NCBI RefSeq assembly: GCF_000717175.1
Contig: NZ_JNYD01000007.1
Span: 1 to 64,000, forward strand
Direction: 5' to 3'
Length of the DNA: 64,000 nt
DNA from: Pseudonocardia autotrophica
Lineage (GTDB): Bacteria > Actinomycetota > Actinomycetes > Mycobacteriales > Pseudonocardiaceae
The first letter of the stretch is position 1, and every line of letters begins with the position of its first letter. Position numbers and translations under genes: made by a program. Below are positions 35,334-43,087 of this stretch, piece by piece. The notes beneath the pieces are model-generated. The model saw nothing but the letters and a program-made list of their open reading frames with translations, had not been told where the DNA came from and did no database searches.

Positions 35334-36337
35334 GCGCGGGTCTCCTCTCCGGCCAGCGCGCGCAGGGTGCTCACCAATGTCCCGGTGAGCAGCGGGATCT
35401 TGAACGCGTTGCCGCCGTCGAACCCCTCCTGCGGGCGGGCGTCGGCCAGCTCGACCCCGGCGGCGGCGCGGTAGGACTCGTCGGTGGCGGGGGCGCCGCG
35501 CAGCGCCTCCTCGGCCCGGTGCGCCCGCCAGGGCTTGTGCGCCACCCCGCCGAACGCGAGCCGCGCGTCGCGGATCCGGCCGCCGGCCACGTCGAGGCAG
35601 GCGGCCACGGACACCAGGGCGAAGGCGTACGAGGCCCGGTCCCGCACCTTCCGGTACCGGGAACGCGCGGCGATCGGCGCCGCCGGCACGTCGATCGCGG
35701 TGATCAGCTCGCCGTGCCCGAGCACGGTGTCCCGCTCGGGGGTGTCCCCGGGCAGGGTGTGCAGGTCGGTGAAGGGGACGGTGCGTTCCCCGTCCGGCCC
35801 GAGCACGTGCACCTGCGCGTCGAGGGCGGCCAGCGCGACCGCCATGTCCGACGGGTGCGTGGCGATGCACCGCCCCGAGGTGCCGAGGATCGCGTGGTTG
35901 CGGGTCGCCCCGCCGATCGCCGCGCAGCCCGAGCCGGGCTCGCGCTTGTTGCACGGCGTCGTGACGTCCTGGAAGTACACGCAGCGGGTGCGCTGCAGCG
36001 GGTTCCCGCCGGTCGTGGCCATGTTGCGCAGCTGCCCGGAGGCGCCGGCGAGGAGCGCCTCGGCCAGCACGGGGTAGCGCCCGCGGACCCGGGGATCGGC
36101 CGCGAGGTCGGAGTTCCGCACGGCGGCGCCGAGGCGCAGCCCGCCGTCCGGCAGGTCCTCGATCTCGGCGGAGGTCAGCGCGGTGACGTCGACCAGCAGG
36201 CCGGGCGTGGCCACGCCCAGGCGCAGGTGGTCGACGAGGTTGGTGCCGCCCGCGAGGAACGCGGCGTCGGGCCGCTCGGCCACGGCGAGGACGGCCTCGC
36301 GCGCGTCGGGCGGGGTGGCGTAGGCGAAGGGCCTCAT
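35330..36337 (-). CDS. FAD-binding subunit of aldehyde oxidoreductase with extra [4Fe-4S] motif (PaoB type)
   Basis: A 335-residue CO-dehydrogenase-flavoprotein-type subunit. FAD loops are LAGGTNLVDHLRLG near residue 30 and TTGGNPLQRTRC around 110. The insertion CVYFQDVTTPCNKREPGSGC supplies four cysteines for an additional [4Fe-4S] cluster, the feature that separates PaoB from ordinary XDH flavin subunits. Electrons move from Mo through the two [2Fe-2S] clusters to FAD and then to an external acceptor. Both ends of the gene overlap its neighbours by ATGA, so the three subunits are made together. Confidence 0.9.
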   Translation of the reverse strand: MRPFAYATPPDAREAVLAVAERPDAAFLAGGTNLVDHLRLGVATPGLLVDVTALTSAEIEDLPDGGLRLGAAVRNSDLAADPRVRGRYPVLAEALLAGASGQLRNMATTGGNPLQRTRCVYFQDVTTPCNKREPGSGCAAIGGATRNHAILGTSGRCIATHPSDMAVALAALDAQVHVLGPDGERTVPFTDLHTLPGDTPERDTVLGHGELITAIDVPAAPIAARSRYRKVRDRASYAFALVSVAACLDVAGGRIRDARLAFGGVAHKPWRAHRAEEALRGAPATDESYRAAAGVELADARPQEGFDGGNAFKIPLLTGTLVSTLRALAGEETRA

Positions 36338-36867
36338 CGGCGCACCCCTTCCGCGACCTCGGCCAGCGCCGCGCGGATGCCCTTGTAGGCGCCGCAGCGG
36401 CAGAGGTTGCCGCTCATCCGCTCCGCGATCTCCCGGTCGAGGGCCTCCGGGTCGCCCAGGTCCGGCCCGCCCGCCACGTCGGCGGTGGCGGCGCTGGGCC
36501 AGCCGCGCTCCAGCTCGTCGAGCACGCCGACGGCCGAGCACACCTGTCCGGGGGTGCAGTAGCCGCACTGGAAGGCATCGTGGTCCACGAACGCGCGATG
36601 CACCGGGTGGTCCTCGTCCGGGCCCGGCGCGAGCCCGGCCGCCGTCGTGACCTCGGCGCCGTCGTAGGCCACGGCGAGGGCGAGGCAGCCCAGGATGCGG
36701 CGGCCGCCGACGAGCACGGTGCACGCGCCGCACTGGCCGTGGTCGCACCCCTTCTTGGGGCTCGTGGCCCCGAGCCGCTGCCGCAGCGCGTCGAGCAGCG
36801 AGGTCCGGGTGTCGACGCGGAGGTGGTGGGTGGCGCCGTCGACCCGCAGGGTCAGTTCGGTCTCCAT
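36334..36867 (-). CDS. [2Fe-2S] subunit of aldehyde oxidoreductase (PaoA type)
   Basis: A 177-residue small subunit. The plant-type ferredoxin domain holds GCDHGQCGACTV and a further Cys in RRILGC; the C-terminal helical domain holds QCGYCTPGQVC and GNLCRCGAY. These bind the two [2Fe-2S] clusters. E. coli PaoA carries a Tat signal that exports the complex to the periplasm. Here the protein begins METELTLRVDG with no twin-arginine leader, so this complex should stay in the cytoplasm. The gene is first in its operon and divergent from the aldehyde dehydrogenase at 36946, with only 78 bp between starts, suggesting shared control. Confidence 0.9.
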   Translation of the reverse strand: METELTLRVDGATHHLRVDTRTSLLDALRQRLGATSPKKGCDHGQCGACTVLVGGRRILGCLALAVAYDGAEVTTAAGLAPGPDEDHPVHRAFVDHDAFQCGYCTPGQVCSAVGVLDELERGWPSAATADVAGGPDLGDPEALDREIAERMSGNLCRCGAYKGIRAALAEVAEGVRR

Positions 36868-36945
36868 GCACGGGGACTTCCCGGATCTCCCCGGTCCATC
36901 CCGGCACACGGCATGATCCGGCGCCGCGCGCGGTACCCGTGGGGC

Positions 36946-38316
36946 ATGGCCATCGCGACGATCGACCCCAGCACCGGCGACCAGTTGAAGACCTTCGACG
37001 CGCTCACCGCCGAGCAGCTCGACGCGAAGATCATGGCCTCCGCGACCGCCTTCCGGCACTGGCGGGACGTCCCGGCGGAGCGCCGGGCGGAGCTGTTCCG
37101 GGGCCTGGCCCAGCGGCTCGACGACGAGGCCGAGGAGCTCGGCCGCATCGCGACGCGGGAGGTCGGCAAGACGTTCGGCTCCGCCGTCGCCGAGGTGCAC
37201 AAGTGCGCCAAGGGGTGCCGCTACTACGCGGACAACGCCCAGGCGATGCTCGCCGACGTGCCGCACGAGGTGGAGGGCGCCCGGGTGCTCACCCGGTACG
37301 AGCCGCTCGGGCCCGTGCTGGCGGTGATGCCCTGGAACTTCCCGTACTGGCAGGTGTTCCGGTTCGCCGCGCCGGCGCTGATGGCGGGCAACACCGGCCT
37401 GCTCAAGCACGCGTCGAACGTGCCGCAGTGCGCCCTGGCGATCGAGGACGTGTTCCTGCGCGCCGGGTTCCCGGAGAACGTGTTCCAGACGCTGCTGATC
37501 GGCTCGTCCGAGATCGAGAAGGTGATCTCCGACGACCGGGTCCGGGCGGTGACCCTGACGGGCAGCGAGGCGGCGGGCCGGGCGGTCGCCGCCGCGGCCG
37601 GGAAGCAGATCAAGACCAGCGTCCTCGAGCTGGGTGGCAGCGACCCGTTCGTCGTGCTGCCCTCGGCCGACCTGGACACGGCCGTCCGCAACGCCGTGAC
37701 CTCGCGGACCCTGAACAACGGCCAGTCCTGCATCAACGCGAAGCGGTTCATCGTGCACACCGATGTCGCGGACGAGTTCACCCGCCGGCTGGGCGAGGCG
37801 ATGGCGGCGCTGACCGTCGGCGACCCGATGGACGAGAACACGGACGTCGGGCCGTTGTCCTCGGGCGACGCCGTGAAGACCCTCGACCAGCAGGTCCGCG
37901 ACACCGTCGCCGCCGGCGCCACGCTCGTCACGGGCGGGGAGCCGGGGAGCGGCCCGGGCTTCTACTACCCGCCGACGGTGCTGGCGGACATCCCCGACGG
38001 TTCGCCCGCGCACCGCGAGGAGCTGTTCGGACCGGTCGCGTCGGTCTGGCGCGCGCAGGACCTCGACGACGCCATCCGGATCGCGAACGACTCGCCCTTC
38101 GGCCTCGGCGGCAGCGTGTGGACCACCGACGAGGCCGAGCAGGAGCGGCTGGTGCGGGAGATCGAGACCGGGATGATCTACGTCAACCGGTTCACCGAGT
38201 CGACCCCGGAGGTGCCGTTCGGCGGCGCCAAGAACTCCGGCTACGGCCGGGAGCTCGCCGGGTTCGGGCCGCGCACCTTCGTCAACGCCAAGACGGTGTG
38301 GATCGAGGGCGGCTGA
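36946..38316 (+). CDS. NAD(P)-dependent aldehyde dehydrogenase (succinate-semialdehyde type)
   Basis: A 456-residue ALDH superfamily enzyme. PWNFPYWQVFRFAAPALMAGN is the coenzyme-side signature. The general base Glu is in LELGGSDPFVV, the catalytic Cys in NNGQSCINAKRF, and the C-terminal EVPFGGAKNSGYGREL is typical of succinate-semialdehyde dehydrogenases of the GabD2/YneI branch. It would oxidise short aldehydes with NAD+ or NADP+. It is divergent from the PaoABC-type operon and near a formate dehydrogenase, so this stretch is well stocked for aldehyde and one-carbon oxidation. The exact substrate remains open. Confidence 0.88.
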   Translation: MAIATIDPSTGDQLKTFDALTAEQLDAKIMASATAFRHWRDVPAERRAELFRGLAQRLDDEAEELGRIATREVGKTFGSAVAEVHKCAKGCRYYADNAQAMLADVPHEVEGARVLTRYEPLGPVLAVMPWNFPYWQVFRFAAPALMAGNTGLLKHASNVPQCALAIEDVFLRAGFPENVFQTLLIGSSEIEKVISDDRVRAVTLTGSEAAGRAVAAAAGKQIKTSVLELGGSDPFVVLPSADLDTAVRNAVTSRTLNNGQSCINAKRFIVHTDVADEFTRRLGEAMAALTVGDPMDENTDVGPLSSGDAVKTLDQQVRDTVAAGATLVTGGEPGSGPGFYYPPTVLADIPDGSPAHREELFGPVASVWRAQDLDDAIRIANDSPFGLGGSVWTTDEAEQERLVREIETGMIYVNRFTESTPEVPFGGAKNSGYGRELAGFGPRTFVNAKTVWIEGG

Positions 38317-38326
38317 CCGGGTCCCG

Positions 38327-39343
38327 TCAGTCGCCGGGCGCGGCGACGACGTAGTCCTCCGGCGGCGGGTCGCCGGCCAGGTGGGCGTCGAGGATCTCCC
38401 GGACGCCGGCCGCGATCCGCCGCTGCGCCTCGATCGTCATCCCCGAGTAGTGGACGGTCATGGCGTTGCGCGGCATGGTCCGCCACGGGTGGTCCTCGGG
38501 TGCGGGCTGCGGGTACCAGACGTCGCCGGCGTAGCCGCCCAGCCGCCCGGACCCGACCGCGTCGCGCAGGGCGTCCGTGTCCACGATCGCGCCGCGGGCG
38601 GTGTTGACCAGCCAGGCGCCCGGCTTCATCTGCCCGATCCGGTCGGCGTCGAACAGGGCCGTGCTGCCCTGCTGCAGGGGCAGCGCCGCGCAGACCACGT
38701 CGGACTCGCGGACCAGGTCGTCGAGCCGGGCGTAGCGGACGCCGAGGATCTCCTCCTCGGCCGGGCTGCGCCGGTGCCGGGCGTAGTACAGGATCCGCAC
38801 GTCGAAGCCCTTCAGCCGCAGGGCCGTGCGGGCGCCGATCGCGCCCAGGCCGACGATCCCGACGGTCTTGCCCTCCAGGTCGTGGGCCTCCTGCGAGGCG
38901 TCGGCGACGTCCCAGCGGCCCTGCCGCACCTGCTCGTGCGCGGGCACGAAGTTGCGCACCAGCGCAAGGATCTGCAGCACGTTGTGCTCGGCCACGCTCA
39001 CCACGTTGCTGCCGGTGACCTCGGTGACCGTGATCCCGTGCTCGGTCGCGGCGTCGGACTCCACGTGGTCCGAGCCGACGCCGGCGGTGATCACCAGCTT
39101 CAGCCCCGGCGCCTTCTCGATCCGCGCGCGGTCGAGGTAGACGGGCCAGAACGGGGTCGTGATCAGCACCTCGGCGTCGGCCAGCTCGGCGTCGAGCGCC
39201 TCGCCGGTCTCGCTGGTGGTGACGAGCTCGTGCCCGGCCTGCCGGAGGTCGTCGCCCAGGTCGAGGCCGCGGGCGGCGCTGGCCAGGACGTCGGGGTGTT
39301 CGTCGGGTTGCTCGTCCGGGTAGAGGACGGCGACGACCTTCAC
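38327..39343 (-). CDS. NAD(P)-dependent formate dehydrogenase (D-2-hydroxyacid dehydrogenase fold)
   Basis: A 338-residue enzyme closely resembling Pseudomonas sp. 101 formate dehydrogenase: FWPVYLDRARIEKAPGLKL, TAGVGSDHV, SVAEHNVLQILALVRNFVP and AGDVWYPQPAPEDHPWRTMP. Formate-site residues are kept: Asn (N113, PsFDH N146), Arg in NTARG (R250, R284), Gln in YPQPAP (Q279, Q313) and His in TVHYSG (H298, H332). The coenzyme loop reads YYARHR where PsFDH has YTDRHR, so the Asp that selects NAD+ (D221) is Ala188 here with the neighbouring Arg retained. That predicts NADP+ use or dual use. GTG start with GGAGG eight bases upstream. It lacks the longer N-terminus of methylotroph enzymes. It is convergent with the ALDH gene. 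Confidence 0.87.
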   Translation of the reverse strand: MKVVAVLYPDEQPDEHPDVLASAARGLDLGDDLRQAGHELVTTSETGEALDAELADAEVLITTPFWPVYLDRARIEKAPGLKLVITAGVGSDHVESDAATEHGITVTEVTGSNVVSVAEHNVLQILALVRNFVPAHEQVRQGRWDVADASQEAHDLEGKTVGIVGLGAIGARTALRLKGFDVRILYYARHRRSPAEEEILGVRYARLDDLVRESDVVCAALPLQQGSTALFDADRIGQMKPGAWLVNTARGAIVDTDALRDAVGSGRLGGYAGDVWYPQPAPEDHPWRTMPRNAMTVHYSGMTIEAQRRIAAGVREILDAHLAGDPPPEDYVVAAPGD

Positions 39344-39435
39344 GGGGCTACCTCCGCTGCTCGCGTGCCCTGCGGCTACCCCCGCGTGCGCACACGCACA
39401 CGCCCCGCACCGTCGCCGGATCGTGACCTTCGGGC

Positions 39436-39461
39436 GCATGGATGATCACCTGTTCGGGTAC
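39436..39461 (+). promoter_or_regulatory. candidate SigB-type promoter GCAT-N16-GGGTAC for the small membrane protein
   Basis: GCAT (39436-39439) and GGGTAC (39456-39461) lie 16 bp apart, fitting GNNT-N14-16-GGGTAY. The predicted start point is about 45 bases before the GTG at 39512. Confidence 0.45.
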
Positions 39462-39511
39462 AAGCGATCACCACCGGGCGCACAGGGTGCCCGGCCGTCG
39501 AAGGAGACGCC

Positions 39512-39667
39512 GTGATCATCCTCGGACTCATACTTCTCGTGGTCGGCTTCCTGACCGGGTTGTCCCTGCTCTACTACATCGGCGCGATCCTGCTGATCCT
39601 GGGCGTGATCTTCCTGGTCCTCGGCCGCACCGGCCGGCCCGTCGGTGGCCGCAAGGTCTGGTTCTAG
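39512..39667 (+). CDS. 51-residue hydrophobic membrane protein (DUF6131-like)
   Basis: A short gene with a GTG start after AAGGAGA and a TAG stop. The product begins VIILGLILLVVGFLTGLSLL and continues YYIGAILLILGVIFLVLG, that is two closely packed transmembrane segments, then a polar tail RTGRPVGGRKVWF. Very similar two-helix proteins are widespread in actinobacteria (I believe catalogued as DUF6131), often near stress genes. Its role is unknown; membrane-stress buffering is a guess. The preceding 170 bp contain a SigB-like promoter. Confidence 0.8.
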   Translation: MIILGLILLVVGFLTGLSLLYYIGAILLILGVIFLVLGRTGRPVGGRKVWF

Positions 39668-39755
39668 GTGCGGGCCGTGGTCCCGGGCGCCCGGGACCAC
39701 GGCCTCTCTTCCGCCCGCTCCGGTTGAGCCGCCCGTGGCCGGGTAGGCGGGGCGG

Positions 39756-41072
39756 GTGATCGCCCGCAGCGACCGGGACGTCGCCGCCGTCCGCGACCTC
39801 GCGCGGCCCCTCGACGACGACGCCGACCTCGACGAGCTGGTCGCCCGCGCCGGGCGGGCCCGCCTGGTGCTGATCGGCGAGGCGTCGCACGGCACCCACG
39901 AGTTCTACGCGTGGCGGGACCGGCTGACCCGGCGGTTGGTCGCCGAGCAGGACTTCCGGTTCGTCGCGGTGGAGGGGGACTGGCCGGACTGCCGCAGGCT
40001 GCACCGGTACGCGGTCGGGGACCCGGAGGGCCCCGCGACGGCCGACGAGGCCCTCGCCGGCTACGACCGCTGGCCCACGTGGATGTGGGCGAACACCGCC
40101 GTGCGGGACGCGATGCGGTGGCTGCACGACCACAACGCGGCGCGGCCGCCGGCCGAGCGGGTCGGCTTCCACGGCCTGGACGTCTACAGCCTGCACCGCT
40201 CGATGCGCGCGGTCGTCGACTGGCTGGCCGAGCACGAGCCGGTGCTCGCCGAGACCGCGCGGGCCGCCTACGCCTGCTTCGACCCGTTCGGCCCCGACCC
40301 CTTCGACTACGCGCGGCGCACGCGGTGGGTCCCGGAGGACTGCGAGGAGCCCGTCGTCGAGGTGCTGCAGGAGCTGTGCGCCGGGCACAGCCGGGGCGAG
40401 ACCGGGTCCGCGGACGAGCGGTTCGTGGCCGAGCAGAACGCGGCGGTCGTCGCCGGGGCCGAGCGCTACTACCGGACCGCGGTGCGCGGCGGCCCCGAGT
40501 CGTGGAACGTCCGCGACCACCACATGGCCGACACGCTCGACCGGCTCCTCGACCACGCGGGCCCGGGCTCGAAGGGCGTGGTGTGGGCGCACAACACGCA
40601 CATCGGCGACGCCCACGCCACCGACATGGCGGCACACGGCATGACCAACCTCGGCGAGCTGGCCCGCGAGCGGCACGCCGACGAGGGCGTCGTGCTCGTG
40701 GGGCAGGCGGGGCACCGCGGCACGGTGCTCGCCGGCGAGGCCTGGGGCGCGGCGGCCGAGCGGATGCGGGTCCCGGAGGCCCGCCCGGCAAGTGCCGAGG
40801 ACCTGCTGCACGAGGCCGTGGGCGACGGGCCGTCCGTGCTGTCCTTCCCGCCGCCGTCCCAGCAGCCCCGGTGGCTGCGTACCTCACTGGACCACCGGGC
40901 GATCGGCGTGGTCTACCACCCGCGGCGCGAGCGCCGGGGCAACTACGTGCCGTCCACCCTGGGCGACCGCTACGACGCCCTGATCTGGTGCGGCGACACC
41001 ACCGCGCTCGAACCGGTCCACCCCGAGCCGCGCGACGACCCCGAACCCGAGACCGCGCCGACCGGGGTCTGA
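39756..41072 (+). CDS. erythromycin esterase-family protein
   Basis: A 438-residue protein of the EreA/EreB superfamily. GEASHGTHEFYAWRDRLTRRL contains the conserved Glu-His of the active site, and the later motifs FVAVEGDWPDC, WMWANTAVRD, GFHGLDVYSLHRSM and VVWAHNTHIGDA include the catalytic His expected in this fold. Most chromosomal actinobacterial members are not proven macrolide esterases and probably hydrolyse other esters or act on small metabolites. GTG start; no strong ribosome site is seen. The acidic C-terminal tail (PRDDPEPETAPTGV) is extra. The next gene follows after 30 bp on the same strand. Confidence 0.87.
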   Translation: MIARSDRDVAAVRDLARPLDDDADLDELVARAGRARLVLIGEASHGTHEFYAWRDRLTRRLVAEQDFRFVAVEGDWPDCRRLHRYAVGDPEGPATADEALAGYDRWPTWMWANTAVRDAMRWLHDHNAARPPAERVGFHGLDVYSLHRSMRAVVDWLAEHEPVLAETARAAYACFDPFGPDPFDYARRTRWVPEDCEEPVVEVLQELCAGHSRGETGSADERFVAEQNAAVVAGAERYYRTAVRGGPESWNVRDHHMADTLDRLLDHAGPGSKGVVWAHNTHIGDAHATDMAAHGMTNLGELARERHADEGVVLVGQAGHRGTVLAGEAWGAAAERMRVPEARPASAEDLLHEAVGDGPSVLSFPPPSQQPRWLRTSLDHRAIGVVYHPRRERRGNYVPSTLGDRYDALIWCGDTTALEPVHPEPRDDPEPETAPTGV

Positions 41073-41102
41073 CCCGGCGGCCCCACGAGACCAGGAGGAC
41101 AC

Positions 41103-41636
41103 ATGGCCGGTACGGCACGGAAGGTCGCGGCCGTGGCCGACGACCGGGCCCGCTCCGAGGCGGACACCTACCGGCAGGGGGCGGACCGCCCCTTGAGCGG
41201 CTACGCCGTGGTGATGGGCGCGTTCGCCGCGGTGGTGGCCGCCGTCGCGGGGATCGCGGCGGCGACCCGGCGGACGCTGCCGGGGCTGTCGGTCACGGAC
41301 CTGGTGCTGCTCACCGTGGCCACCCACAAGCTCTCCCGCACGATCACCAAGGACGCCGTGACGAGCCCGCTCCGGGCGCCGTTCGCGACGTTCGCGGAGA
41401 CGTCGGGGCCGTCCGAGGTGACGGAGGAGCCGCGGAAGGACTCGTCGCTGCGGCACAGCATCGGCGAGCTCCTCACCTGCCCCTTCTGCCTCGACCTCTG
41501 GATCGCCACCGGGCTGGTGATCGGGCTGGTGTTCGCGCCCCGGCCGACCCGGCTGGTGATCGGCACCTTCACGGCCCTGGCGGGCGCGGACTTCCTGCAG
41601 CTGGCGTACTCCGCCGCGCAGCAGGCCGCCGAGTGA
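41103..41636 (+). CDS. DUF1360 membrane protein
   Basis: A 177-residue protein with hydrophobic helices near residues 33-55, 62-78 and 125-165. It contains the DUF1360 signature THKLSRTITKDAVTSPLRAPF and ELLTCPFCLDLW. The CxxC in that motif faces the membrane interface and could bind metal or take part in redox chemistry. Homologues are found in Bacillus spore-coat clusters and in actinobacteria, without an established function. A clear AGGAGG site precedes the ATG. Probably co-transcribed with the esterase-like gene before it and the SRPBCC gene after it. Confidence 0.85.
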   Translation: MAGTARKVAAVADDRARSEADTYRQGADRPLSGYAVVMGAFAAVVAAVAGIAAATRRTLPGLSVTDLVLLTVATHKLSRTITKDAVTSPLRAPFATFAETSGPSEVTEEPRKDSSLRHSIGELLTCPFCLDLWIATGLVIGLVFAPRPTRLVIGTFTALAGADFLQLAYSAAQQAAE

Positions 41637-41651
41637 CCGACGATCGGGACC

Positions 41652-42074
41652 GTGCGCACCACGATCCATGCCTCCGGCCCCGTGCCGGCCGACGAGGCCT
41701 GGGACCGCTACGCCCGCCCGCAACGCTGGCCCGAGTGGGCGCCGTACCTGCTCGGGGTCGACGCCTCCGCGGACCGGCTGGTCCCGGGCATGACCGGACG
41801 GGTGCGGGGGCCGCTGCGGCTCGCCGTGCCGTTCACGGTCACCGAGGTCCACGAACCCGGGGCGCCGGGGCCGGACGGCACTCCCGCCGGCACCGGCTCC
41901 TGGGCCTGGGACGTCCGGTTCGGCCCGGTCGGGCTGTCGCTCGACCACGGCGTGGAACCGCAGGGGACCGGCACCCGGACCTGGCTGACGGTCGACGGGC
42001 CGTGGCCGGTCCTGGCCCTCTACCTGCCGGTCGCCCGCGTCTCGCTCGAGATGCTCGTGCGCCGCGGGGGCTGA
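41652..42074 (+). CDS. SRPBCC (START-like) ligand-binding protein
   Basis: A 140-residue cytoplasmic protein. VRTTIHASGPVPADEAWDRYARPQRWPEWAPYL is the entry strand and helix typical of the polyketide cyclase/SRPBCC fold, and the remaining strands fill out a single barrel ending SLEMLVRRGG. Members bind hydrophobic ligands or catalyse cyclisation; this one has no partner hinting at a ligand. GTG start 15 bp after the previous stop. Confidence 0.8.
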   Translation: MRTTIHASGPVPADEAWDRYARPQRWPEWAPYLLGVDASADRLVPGMTGRVRGPLRLAVPFTVTEVHEPGAPGPDGTPAGTGSWAWDVRFGPVGLSLDHGVEPQGTGTRTWLTVDGPWPVLALYLPVARVSLEMLVRRGG

Positions 42075-42081
42075 GCCCGCG

Positions 42082-42861
42082 TCAGTTCAGCCGGCGGGTG
42101 CCGGCGGGCAGCCCGCCGCCGGCGTAGACGTCCTCGGCGAGCGCGGCCAGCGCGGTCAGGGCGACGTTCTGGCTCCACGGGCCGTAGGAGACCCGGGCGA
42201 CGCCGAGCCTCTGCGCGGTCTCGAGCGGGATGGACCCCGGCACACCGATGAGGTTGACCTTCCGCTCGCCCAGCGCCTCGACGAGGCGGCCGACCGTGGT
42301 CTCGTCGAGCCTGCCCGGCACGAAGAAGGTGGTTGCGCCCGCCTCGAGGTAGGCGCGGCCGCGCTCGATCGCGTCGGCGAGGACCTCCTCGGCGTCCCGG
42401 TCGCCGGCCTTGAGGAACGCGTCCGTGCGGGCGTTGAGCACGAACGGCACGCCCGCCTTCTCCCCGGCGGCGATCGCGGCCTCGACCGCCCGGACCGAGT
42501 CGGCGAGCGGCTTCATCTGGTCCTCGAGGTTGGCGCCGACGATGCCGACGTCGATGGCGCGCGCGATGGTGCCGCCCGGGTCGCCGTAGCCCGCCTCGAG
42601 GTCGGCGGTCACCGGCAGGTCGCCGGCGACCCGCGCGATCAGCCCGACCTCGGCGATCATCTCGTCGCGTGGGATGTTCTCGCCGTCCTCGTAGCCGCGG
42701 GAGGCGGCGATGCCGTGGCTGGCGGTGGCCAGGGCCCTGGTGCCGGGGGTCTGCGCGACGACCTGGGCGGTGATCGCGTCCCAGACGTTGACGACGAGCA
42801 GGAGCTCGGGCGCCTCGTGCAGCCGGCGCAGTTCGGTGGCCTTCTCGACGATGGTGCTCAT
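42082..42861 (-). CDS. isocitrate lyase / PEP mutase family enzyme
   Basis: A 259-residue TIM-barrel protein of the PEP mutase/isocitrate lyase superfamily. LLVVNVWDAITAQVV is the first strand region, LPVTADLEAGYGDPGGT carries the Mg-binding Asp/Glu pair, GANLEDQ is the second metal site, and FVLNARTDAFL the next. The usual Cys of isocitrate and methylisocitrate lyases (KKCGH) is missing, so it is more like carboxyvinyl-carboxyphosphonate phosphorylmutase or oxaloacetate-hydrolase-type members. The true reaction is unknown. A perfect DosR-type box lies 213 bp upstream of its start. Confidence 0.85.
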   Translation of the reverse strand: MSTIVEKATELRRLHEAPELLLVVNVWDAITAQVVAQTPGTRALATASHGIAASRGYEDGENIPRDEMIAEVGLIARVAGDLPVTADLEAGYGDPGGTIARAIDVGIVGANLEDQMKPLADSVRAVEAAIAAGEKAGVPFVLNARTDAFLKAGDRDAEEVLADAIERGRAYLEAGATTFFVPGRLDETTVGRLVEALGERKVNLIGVPGSIPLETAQRLGVARVSYGPWSQNVALTALAALAEDVYAGGGLPAGTRRLN

Positions 42862-42934
42862 GGCCGGACCGTAACCAGCACAACGGAGACCAGCACAGCG
42901 CGCTCCCGAATGCGGACCACCCCGACATGAGTGA

Positions 42935-42962
42935 GCTCGGCCGGCGTGCCCTCCGGCCGAGC
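42935..42962 (-). terminator. hairpin downstream of the BTAD regulator gene
   Basis: GCTCGGCCGG (42935-42944) and CCGGCCGAGC (42953-42962) form a perfect 10-bp stem with an 8-nt loop, about 117 bp after the BTAD stop and 74 bp before the next start on the minus strand. No T-run follows. Confidence 0.5.
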
Positions 42963-43073
42963 CCACGCGGCACCGGTCCGGGGTCGGGTCCGGACTTCGA
43001 TCCGATCGCCGGCCGGGCGTCCCCTCCCACCGCCGCGAGCATCGAGCCTGGCCCAGACTTGGAACGGGTTCTA

Positions 43074-43087
43074 GGGACTTAAGTCCC
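43074..43087. promoter_or_regulatory. perfect DosR/DevR-box core GGGACTTAAGTCCC
   Basis: The 14-bp perfect palindrome equals the core of the mycobacterial DosR consensus GGGACT-WW-AGTCCC. Read on the minus strand with flanks it is CTCGGGACTTAAGTCCCTAG, fitting TTSGGGACTWWAGTCCCSAA at about 17 of 20 positions. It overlaps the BTAD stop codon and lies 213 bp before the PEP-mutase-family gene. Confidence 0.5.
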
